From: Candidatus Atribacteria bacterium
Lineage (GTDB): Bacteria > Atribacterota > Atribacteria > Atribacterales > Caldatribacteriaceae
Assembly: GCA_029982105.1 (NCBI GenBank)
Contig: JARRCQ010000137.1
Coordinates: forward strand, 1 to 5,157
Reading direction: 5' to 3'
DNA: 5,157 bases
The notes below the pieces were generated by a model that saw only the letters and a list, made by a program, of their open reading frames with translations, was not told the DNA's origin and did no database searches. Made by a program: the position numbers and the translations under genes. Position 1 is the stretch's first letter, and every line of letters starts with the position of its first letter. Positions 1 through 4,316 of the stretch are shown piece after piece.

Positions 1-340
1 CTTCTATCGCTGTCAATGCCTTATTTAGTTGATTACCAACATCTTCTTTTAAGTTAAGAATATTTTTCCATCTGGATCTTTCGGGAACAAAGAAAGTATC
101 TCCATAAGAATTAGGGTCTTCTAAGAGCTCTTCAATCTGTTCTTCAAGAAGTCCCGAAGATTTATATTTTTCCTTCAGTTCTTGCCTTTTTACCTCAAAT
201 ACGTCTGAAACACGTTTTAAAAACAGCATACCAAAAATATATTCTTTATATTCAGAGGCATCCATCTTGCCCCGGAGAATGTCAGCAGCTTGGAAAAGAT
301 GAGTCTCCAGTTGTCTTAAGGTGATTTTCCCGTTATTCAT
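1..340 (-). CDS. hsdM: Type I restriction-modification system methyltransferase subunit HsdM, N-terminal part (cut by window edge)
   Basis: This minus-strand frame starts at 340 and runs off the left edge, giving about 113 residues beginning [20 protein letters not shown]. The segment [20 protein letters not shown] (residues 21-40), followed by LKRVSDVFE, matches the helical HsdM_N domain that opens type I DNA methyltransferase subunits. In this family HsdM pairs with HsdS to methylate adenine at a bipartite target and joins HsdR to form the restriction complex. The SAM-binding and NPPF catalytic motifs would lie beyond the edge, so activity cannot be judged; family members are usually about 450-550 residues. 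The start is well supported: GAGG (349-352) lies 8 nt upstream, and an in-frame TGA at 359-361 leaves no earlier ATG. Upstream lies an intergenic repeat region, so this is probably the first gene of its operon, with hsdS/hsdR expected to the left (inference). Confidence 0.92.
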   Translation of the reverse strand, partial: MNNGKITLRQLETHLFQAADILRGKMDASEYKEYIFGMLFLKRVSDVFEVKRQELKEKYKSSGLLEEQIEELLEDPNSYGDTFFVPERSRWKNILNLKEDVGNQLNKALTAIE

Positions 341-448
341 AGCATCATCCTCAAACTTTCAATCCTTTTAAAGCGGGTTTGGCCATCTCGTCTGACTGAA
401 TTTTGTAATGTTCCCTCTTCAGGACTCTGAGTTTTTGTCAAATTCAGC

Positions 449-465
449 TACTATTTTAAATAGTA
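449..465. promoter_or_regulatory. Palindrome upstream of hsdM, possible operator
   Basis: TACTATTT and AAATAGTA form perfect 8-bp arms around a single central base. The site is about 110 bp upstream of the hsdM start. On the minus strand a TTGACA hexamer follows 7 nt later. Such a symmetric AT-rich site could bind a dimeric repressor, and type I and type II R-M operons are often controlled this way. No regulator gene is visible in the window, and AT-rich palindromes of this size can arise by chance, so the call is tentative. Confidence 0.25.
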
Positions 466-526
466 TTCTCTTATAAAAAGCTCCTTCTGTAAAGGTCATT
501 CTTACTCTTTAAGGGCTTCTCTTTCC

Positions 527-612
527 GTCATTCCCGAGATTTTTTATCGGGAATCTAAAGGTTTTTTGTCCTTAAATAATTTAGACCCCGGCTTAAAGAT
601 TGCCGGGGTGAC
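527..612. repeat. Paired-hairpin intergenic repeat (BIME-like), copy 1
   Basis: This 86-bp element consists of two 29-bp hairpin units in opposite orientation separated by a 28-bp linker. Unit one spans 527-555: GTC, arm ATTCCCGA, 9-nt loop, arm TCGGGAAT, C. Unit two spans 584-612: G, arm ACCCCGGC, 9-nt loop, arm GCCGGGGT, GAC. The element therefore begins with GTCA and ends with TGAC, like short terminal inverted repeats. A near-identical copy in the same orientation lies at 3026-3110, differing by two substitutions and one base in a T-run. The organization resembles bacterial interspersed mosaic elements built from REP hairpins. Such elements are commonly mobilised by a Y1 transposase encoded elsewhere; that mechanism is inferred here. 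Confidence 0.85.
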
Positions 613-615
613 AAA

Positions 616-644
616 GAGGGGTGATAGAACCATTCAAGGGTGAT
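616..644. repeat. Decayed hairpin unit next to copy 1
   Basis: This segment keeps the 29-bp layout of the hairpin family: G, 8-nt arm AGGGGTGA, 9-nt loop TAGAACCAT, 8-nt arm TCAAGGGT, then GAT in place of GAC. It matches the unit at 2984-3012 at about 18 of 24 positions from the TGATA of the left arm onward. The left arm reads GGGG where intact units read CCCC, so only the inner TGA/TCA still pairs. I interpret it as a degenerate unit, with lower certainty than the intact ones. Confidence 0.45.
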
Positions 645-707
645 GAGGAAGGGGAGTCATAGAAAGTTCTTTTCGCTCTTACTGCAAATTACAAGTTTTA
701 CAGAATG

Positions 708-2783
708 CTACAATATTAATCCACTTTCCCACCCGCATATGTCATTGGCACAAATAATTCCAGACATTACCACCGCCTCTATTCCCCCTCCCGGGAAAGT
801 TGAGGCACTTGCTAAATACAAACCCTTTAGGGGTGACTTAAAATAGGGCCTTTTAACTTCTATGGACTGGTCAAAGGAATAGAGAGCACCTTCAGGCATC
901 AAGGTATATCTCTCCAAAGTTTTTGGCGTTGCTGCATCCTGAACGATTATATGCCCCTTAAGCTCAGGTATAACCTTCTCCGCTTTGTGAATTAGTGTCT
1001 CTTTCATCTCTTCTTTCTTCTTTACATACTCCTCAGTTCCCCTTTCCGGGAAATCGTGGTAGTTTGCCTCTCTTATCAAGGTAATGCTGGCTTTACCATC
1101 TGGTGCCAAAGTTGGATCAGCATTAGAATTGATGATAATTTCATACCCCTCATCTAAGTTCTTAATGAGCGTGGGATAACTCGATAAATCCACATCAACA
1201 CCTAAAAATACCATAAAAGCAGAAGGTGACATTTTTAATCCTTTTATATACCTGGTAAACTTCTCATCCAGGATATCTTCTCCCACTAACTCTAAAAAGG
1301 TGGTTTTAGCATTGGCATTAGCAACAACTATGGGAGCTTTAAAAGTATTCTCTCCTCTTCTTACCCCTGTAACCTTATCTTTTTCCACCACTATTTTATC
1401 TACTTTGTGCCTGGTTAAAACTTCTCCTCCCTGCTCTTCAACAAAATCTCTCAAAGCATTGGCAAACCGCTGTGCACCACCCTTAGGGAAATAACCTCCG
1501 TGGAGGTAATAGGAAACACATGCGGTAAGTGCGCTACTGGCCAGTGTTTTCTCCGCCTCTGTCCCCACATAGCCCAGAAGAGCGCTCATCAGATATTTTA
1601 AGCCTTCATCATTAAAGTATTCGTCGAGTTTCTCTCTATAGGTCTTATTCATCCAGTCATAAAAGTGAGGATGCTTTCGAGGATAATCCAAAAGTTCCTT
1701 CTCCCCCCGAACTTTCACGATTAACTCAGCAGGCAAGGGAACACCATAAATTTCTGTACCCTGGTAGCATTCCATATAAGCTTGCTCGGCGTCACTAAAG
1801 AAGGAAGAAATATTATCTTTTTCCTCTGGAAACATATTGGAGAGCACATTTATAAACTCTTCTAAATTATTAGCGCTAATTTCCTCTCCTTTCAAAATAT
1901 ATTCTGTAGTATTTCGCACAAATAAATCTTCTTTGTTTAGACCTAATACCTCCAAAAGGCGAGTGATAGGACCCTTCTCCCACAACCCGCTTACATCCTC
2001 CACCCCGGTATTAAAAATAAAACCTCCTCTTTGAAAAGAAGAACAATAACCACCCACTTGAGAATGGTGCTCCAGAACCAACACTTTATAACCCCTCCGA
2101 GAGAGTAAAGCACCACACACCAGGCCAGTGATACCTGAGCCAACGATTATAACATCATATTCATTCTCCCCTTTTGGAGTTTTCGGTTCTACTTCCACAC
2201 TCCAATCGTATCTTTTAAATTCTTTAGTAGCAAAGTAAGCAGGAGCTTTGAGAGGAAAAACTGTGGAGAAAATTATGCCCAAGGCAACCAGAACATTGGA
2301 AAATATAACAGTGAAAGGAAAAGAGAAAAATAGGAATATAACTGCATTAGATAGAAAAATACCAGCCCAAACTGCAGTTATTAAGTTGTTTACGCCTAAA
2401 AAAGATTTATCCTTCCAATATACTTCTGGATAATCCCTTTTTGAGACCTGAAGAGTATAAGGTTGTTTTACAATTATGGAAATTAAGGCCATCAAAAATA
2501 GAACAAAATATCCCATAAAGCCATTTTGTTCCATAAATACACTCACATTAAAGATAAAAGTAGCAACGTTAGCTATACTAAAATAGAGAAGGGAAGTAAT
2601 ATCCATCAAATTGAAGTCTCGTCTCTGGATTTGAGGATTTATGAGAATTAAAGAGATTATTAAGGGGATAAGCACTCCTAAGGTGTTTCTCATGCTACAC
2701 AGCACCCAGTAAATAATCCAGGGGATAAACGAGATAAGTATATAAAGCATACCCGGTATTTTTATTTTTCTATTTTCTTCCAT
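708..2783 (-). CDS. Membrane-anchored FAD-dependent phytoene desaturase/carotene isomerase/retinol saturase-like oxidoreductase
   Basis: This 691-residue protein has two parts. Residues 1 to about 180 are hydrophobic, with roughly six predicted helices (near 11-30, 33-50, 62-82, 88-106, 134-155 and 157-178). Residues 207-690 form a full COG1233-type flavoprotein. It has a Rossmann segment with G215-S-G217-I-T-G220 and acidic E238, then VGGYCSSF (243-250), FPKGGAQRFANAL (432-444), ATPKTLERYT (618-627) and the C-terminal FAD/substrate signature GLYLASASTFPGGGIEAVV (654-672). Relatives are CrtI desaturases, CrtISO carotene isomerases and RetSat retinol saturases, which desaturate, isomerise or reduce polyene lipids. 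No phytoene synthase or other crt gene is adjacent, so the substrate is unknown and no symbol is given. Those families are normally near 490-600 residues, so the membrane segment is an extra domain of no family I can name. AAAGGAG lies 6 nt before ATG 2783, which fixes the start. The flavoprotein assignment is secure; the exact reaction is not. Confidence 0.9.
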   Translation of the reverse strand: MEENRKIKIPGMLYILISFIPWIIYWVLCSMRNTLGVLIPLIISLILINPQIQRRDFNLMDITSLLYFSIANVATFIFNVSVFMEQNGFMGYFVLFLMALISIIVKQPYTLQVSKRDYPEVYWKDKSFLGVNNLITAVWAGIFLSNAVIFLFFSFPFTVIFSNVLVALGIIFSTVFPLKAPAYFATKEFKRYDWSVEVEPKTPKGENEYDVIIVGSGITGLVCGALLSRRGYKVLVLEHHSQVGGYCSSFQRGGFIFNTGVEDVSGLWEKGPITRLLEVLGLNKEDLFVRNTTEYILKGEEISANNLEEFINVLSNMFPEEKDNISSFFSDAEQAYMECYQGTEIYGVPLPAELIVKVRGEKELLDYPRKHPHFYDWMNKTYREKLDEYFNDEGLKYLMSALLGYVGTEAEKTLASSALTACVSYYLHGGYFPKGGAQRFANALRDFVEEQGGEVLTRHKVDKIVVEKDKVTGVRRGENTFKAPIVVANANAKTTFLELVGEDILDEKFTRYIKGLKMSPSAFMVFLGVDVDLSSYPTLIKNLDEGYEIIINSNADPTLAPDGKASITLIREANYHDFPERGTEEYVKKKEEMKETLIHKAEKVIPELKGHIIVQDAATPKTLERYTLMPEGALYSFDQSIEVKRPYFKSPLKGLYLASASTFPGGGIEAVVMSGIICANDICGWESGLIL

Positions 2784-2789
2784 TTCCCT

Positions 2790-2795
2790 CTCCTT
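2790..2795 (-). promoter_or_regulatory. Ribosome binding site of the flavoprotein gene
   Basis: The minus strand reads AAGGAG here, 6 nt before the ATG at 2781-2783, and is followed by a second purine run (AGGGAAA). This strong site decides the start over the internal methionines. The membrane domain is therefore translated as part of the protein and is not an upstream artefact. Confidence 0.75.
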
Positions 2796-2908
2796 TCTTC
2801 TCTATTATACTCAACCACAGAATCCACGGTAATCTTTCTTCTCTGCTCTTCACTCTTTTCTGTACCCCAGCATTATTGTATGGCAATTCTCCATTCTTGA
2901 AAAGCAAG

Positions 2909-2938
2909 ATCACCACGTCGCTTCCTCCTCGCAAAGAC
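2909..2938 (-). repeat. Degenerate interspersed repeat of the GCGAGGAGGAAGCGACGTGG type
   Basis: The minus strand contains TTTGCGAGGAGGAAGCGACG, followed by TGGTGATCT. From memory, this closely resembles a short repeat, TGTCATTGCGAGGAGGAAGC then GACGTGGCAATCT, scattered between genes in many Desulfobacterota and candidate-phylum genomes. The copy here is diverged. A 61-residue reading frame across it (2770-2955, minus) is best explained as a by-product of the repeat. The family assignment rests on recall, not on a search. Confidence 0.55.
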
Positions 2939-2983
2939 AGAAAAAAGAGGATCATAAGTGAATTTAACCCCTATAGTTCTCTG

Positions 2984-3012
2984 GACCCCTGATAAAGACA
3001 TTCAGGGGTGAC
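2984..3012. repeat. Single 29-bp hairpin unit
   Basis: The unit is G, arm ACCCCTGA (2985-2992), loop TAAAGACAT, arm TCAGGGGT (3002-3009), GAC. It has the same 8-bp stem, 9-nt loop and flanking bases as the units in the paired repeats, but a different stem sequence with pairing preserved. It stands 13 bp to the left of paired copy 2, separated by a stretch ending in eight T. Confidence 0.8.
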
Positions 3013-3025
3013 ACTCCTTTTTTTT

Positions 3026-3110
3026 GTCATTCCCGAGATTTTTTATCGGGAATCCAGAGGTTTTTGTCCTTAAATAATTTAGACCCCGGCTTAAAGATTG
3101 CCGGGGTGAC
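3026..3110. repeat. Paired-hairpin intergenic repeat (BIME-like), copy 2
   Basis: This 85-bp element is a near-copy of 527-612 in the same orientation. It has an inverted unit at 3026-3054 (arms 3029-3036 and 3046-3053), a 27-bp linker and a direct unit at 3082-3110 (arms 3083-3090 and 3100-3107). All differences from copy 1 fall in the linker: two substitutions and one T fewer. The two copies form direct repeats that bracket the whole flavoprotein gene about 2.5 kb apart. Confidence 0.85.
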
Positions 3111-3120
3111 GGAGAATGGT

Positions 3121-3183
3121 GGGAATTCAGAAGTTTTTGTCCTTAAATAATTTGGATTCCTGATAGAAACATTCAGGAATGAC
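3121..3183. repeat. Truncated paired-hairpin repeat
   Basis: This copy lacks the first arm and loop of the left unit but keeps its last arm (GGGAAT at 3121-3126). It has the 27-bp linker (3128-3154), with only two differences from copy 2, and an intact right unit at 3155-3183. That unit has arms ATTCCTGA (3156-3163) and TCAGGAAT (3173-3180) and ends in GAC. The shared linker shows that linker and hairpins move or amplify together, while the right-hand unit has been swapped for a variant with a different stem. Confidence 0.75.
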
Positions 3184-3184
3184 G

Positions 3185-3212
3185 AAAAATGAGGGGAATA
3201 GGGGGTATTCCC
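3185..3212 (-). terminator. Possible intrinsic terminator of the 70-residue ORF
   Basis: On the minus strand GGGAATA, loop CCCCC and TATTCCC form a perfect 7-bp hairpin (3194-3212), followed after CTCA by five T (3185-3189). It begins 36 bp after the stop of the small ORF at 3249, where its terminator should be. The stem is short and the T-run slightly displaced, so efficiency would be modest. The hairpin is a separate sequence from the 29-bp repeat units. Confidence 0.4.
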
Positions 3213-3248
3213 TTTATAGCTATGACAAATTTTGCGGGATACTCTATA

Positions 3249-3461
3249 TTACTTAGCCCAACTTGCGCTATAAGTACCAGAATTTAGCCTTATAGCAGCC
3301 TTTCCTTTCCCCTTTTCGGGTAACACGGATTTCTTCTGCCAGAAGGGTCTATCTCTATAGTTTAAAGTCTGATATATTTTTCTTACTTCTTCTTCTGGTT
3401 CACTACATTTCTTGAGGTATATGATCCTTCCTGACTTGTAGTTAATCTCAAAATTAGTCAT
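3249..3461 (-). CDS. Small hypothetical protein, 70 residues
   Basis: I do not recognise this protein. It begins MTNFEINYKSGRIIYLKKCS, has an acidic stretch EPEEEVRKIYQTLNYRDRPF and ends GTYSASWAK. It has no signal peptide or membrane helix and is rich in Lys, Tyr and Glu. For coding: codon usage looks normal, the composition is protein-like, a terminator-like hairpin lies downstream, and the start faces a divergent AT-rich promoter region. Against coding: no Shine-Dalgarno site precedes ATG 3461, and I see no family signature. The frame stays open upstream to a TAA near 3537-3539 without another usable ATG, so it could also be the tail of an eroded gene. Confidence 0.42.
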   Translation of the reverse strand: MTNFEINYKSGRIIYLKKCSEPEEEVRKIYQTLNYRDRPFWQKKSVLPEKGKGKAAIRLNSGTYSASWAK

Positions 3462-3500
3462 TATGACTATAAGAGAGAGGCTTTTGCAGTTACTTATATT

Positions 3501-3529
3501 TTTATATTTTTTAGGAAAAACTCTATATT
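3501..3529 (+). promoter_or_regulatory. Possible sigma-70-like promoter for the membrane protein-rhomboid operon
   Basis: TTTATA (3501-3506) and TATATT (3524-3529) are separated by exactly 17 bp. They match the -35 and -10 consensus at 4/6 and 5/6 positions. Transcription would begin around 3536, inside the 12-bp tandem duplication. The whole region is very AT-rich, which makes chance matches likely, so confidence is low. Confidence 0.25.
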
Positions 3530-3533
3530 TTAA

Positions 3534-3557
3534 GAATTAAATGTTGAATTAAATGTT
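3534..3557. repeat. Perfect 12-bp tandem duplication upstream of the operon
   Basis: GAATTAAATGTT occurs twice head to tail with no mismatch, ending 33 bp before the ATG at 3591. The copies are about one helical turn apart, so they could present two protein-binding sites on the same DNA face. A slippage duplication with no function is equally possible. Confidence 0.6.
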
Positions 3558-3576
3558 AAAATGAAAGAAATAAAGT

Positions 3577-3584
3577 AAGGGGGG
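3577..3584 (+). promoter_or_regulatory. Unusual G-run ribosome binding site
   Basis: AAGGGGGG lies 6 nt before ATG 3591. Six consecutive G replace the usual GGAGG, so pairing with the 16S tail would use a G-U wobble. Spacing is ideal and no competing start is nearby, which supports the chosen start. Confidence 0.6.
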
Positions 3585-3590
3585 CTAAAT

Positions 3591-4316
3591 ATGATAATAT
3601 CTCAGTTTTTGGAAGAAAAGAAAGTAAGTATGGTAGCAGCAGTTTTAGCAGTAGTGTTTGCGATTTTTTCTGTAATATTGGGGTTAGTTAGTAGTTTTAT
3701 GCTTGTTAGTGGAGAAATAATAGGAGCCTTGGGTTCATGGGTAATACTTGCTTTTTTCGGTCTTATCGGGGCTATTTTGCAGGCAGTAGTTCTTTACCAG
3801 TGGTCAGCGGCAGTTAACCAGAATTTAAATAATACCAGGCATATTTTTTCTTATTTAAAAGAACGGATAGAAGATCCCCTCCGAGGAGAAGTAGGATTTT
3901 TTGCCAACCGAATAGAAGAATTTATAATACCTACCTGGCCTTACTGGATATACTTAGCGATGTATATCGTTGGTCTTTTTACTGGATGGTATATTTTCCT
4001 GTTCAACTTGCTGGGATTTATATTCTTGGCCTTCTATATTAACAATATTTTTAAAGCCACCAACAAAGTATCTGACCTTAAAAACAAAGTTTATAGCTAT
4101 TTGAAAGATAGAAAAAAAGCGGCTATTGCCGGTGAGGTTTATCGTATTCCCCAGCGCAACATAATAGTTTTTATAATTTTGAGTGTCATTACCGCTTCCA
4201 TTTATTGGTTATATATCCTGATTAAGTTAAGCAGCGAAATTAACAATTATATAAAGAGCGATGAGAAGATAAGAAAAGAATTAGAAGAAACTTTTGAAAC
4301 GGACACTCAGGGCTAA
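3591..4316 (+). CDS. DUF4234-like multi-pass membrane protein
   Basis: This 241-residue protein has about five predicted helices, near 14-38, 45-70, 116-131, 134-152 and 189-213. The hydrophilic loops, at about 78-112 and 155-187, are rich in charged residues. The segment RNIIVFIILSVITASIYWLY (189-208), followed within ten residues by a Glu-Ile-Asn, resembles the DUF4234 pattern: Arg, hydrophobic run, LSxxTxxIYxxY, then a polar Asn. DUF4234 proteins are small bacterial membrane proteins of unknown biochemical role. The middle pair of helices may be an imperfect internal repeat of the same fold. The C-terminal tail (222-241) is highly charged. The stop TAA overlaps the ATG of the rhomboid gene by one base, indicating coupled translation and suggesting a shared membrane function. 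The family call is by eye, so a generic multi-pass membrane protein remains possible. Confidence 0.75.
   Translation: MIISQFLEEKKVSMVAAVLAVVFAIFSVILGLVSSFMLVSGEIIGALGSWVILAFFGLIGAILQAVVLYQWSAAVNQNLNNTRHIFSYLKERIEDPLRGEVGFFANRIEEFIIPTWPYWIYLAMYIVGLFTGWYIFLFNLLGFIFLAFYINNIFKATNKVSDLKNKVYSYLKDRKKAAIAGEVYRIPQRNIIVFIILSVITASIYWLYILIKLSSEINNYIKSDEKIRKELEETFETDTQG

Larger units (their letters stand above)
341..707. other. Intergenic region between the flavoprotein gene and hsdM
   Basis: This stretch has no credible gene. Reading leftward it is the 3' flank of the flavoprotein gene and then the 5' flank of hsdM. It contains a decayed hairpin unit (616-644), an 86-bp paired-hairpin repeat (527-612), an 8-bp-arm palindrome (449-465) and a TTGACA hexamer on the minus strand (436-441). 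That hexamer matches the sigma-70 -35 consensus but has no acceptable -10 hexamer at 16-18 bp, so I do not call an hsdM promoter. I found no canonical hairpin-plus-T-run terminator just after the flavoprotein stop. The paired hairpins may serve that purpose, but no U-tract follows them. Confidence 0.6.
2784..3248. other. Repeat-rich intergenic region upstream of the flavoprotein gene
   Basis: This 465-bp stretch separates two minus-strand genes and holds no convincing CDS. From right to left it contains a terminator-like hairpin (3194-3212), a truncated repeat unit (3121-3183), a full paired-hairpin repeat (3026-3110), a single hairpin unit (2984-3012) and a degenerate copy of a different repeat family (2909-2938). 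A weak minus-strand promoter for the flavoprotein gene could be TTTTCA (2898-2903), a 17-bp spacer and TACAAT (2875-2880). It matches consensus at 4/6 and 5/6 positions, which is not enough to call it separately. Confidence 0.6.

Noticed and set aside
351..386. Minus-strand 11-codon frame [11 protein letters not shown] before hsdM, possible leader peptide
   Set aside because: It is too short to support, has no clear ribosome site and lacks any attenuator-like structure.
489..520. GTCATTCTTA near 495 as another hairpin-unit start
   Set aside because: Only the first seven bases resemble the unit; no matching second arm follows.
640..846. Plus-strand 68-residue reading frame
   Set aside because: It lies mostly antisense to the conserved FAD-signature end of the flavoprotein gene, has no ribosome site and shows no family features.
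1300..2433. Three plus-strand reading frames of 61-65 residues (1300-1494, 1837-2034, 2248-2433)
   Set aside because: All are antisense to the 691-residue flavoprotein, whose motifs are intact across these positions.
2770..2955. Minus-strand 61-residue reading frame overlapping the flavoprotein start
   Set aside because: It translates the degenerate interspersed repeat and the flavoprotein ribosome site (EKKGEGNG), so it is a by-product and not a gene.
2985..3025. Hairpin followed by eight T, resembling a plus-strand terminator
   Set aside because: The T-run starts 8 nt after the stem, no plus-strand gene lies upstream, and the hairpin belongs to the repeat family.
2984..3183. Cluster of palindromic repeats as a possible CRISPR array
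   Set aside because: Units alternate in orientation, the intervals are repeated linkers and not unique spacers, and no cas gene is nearby.
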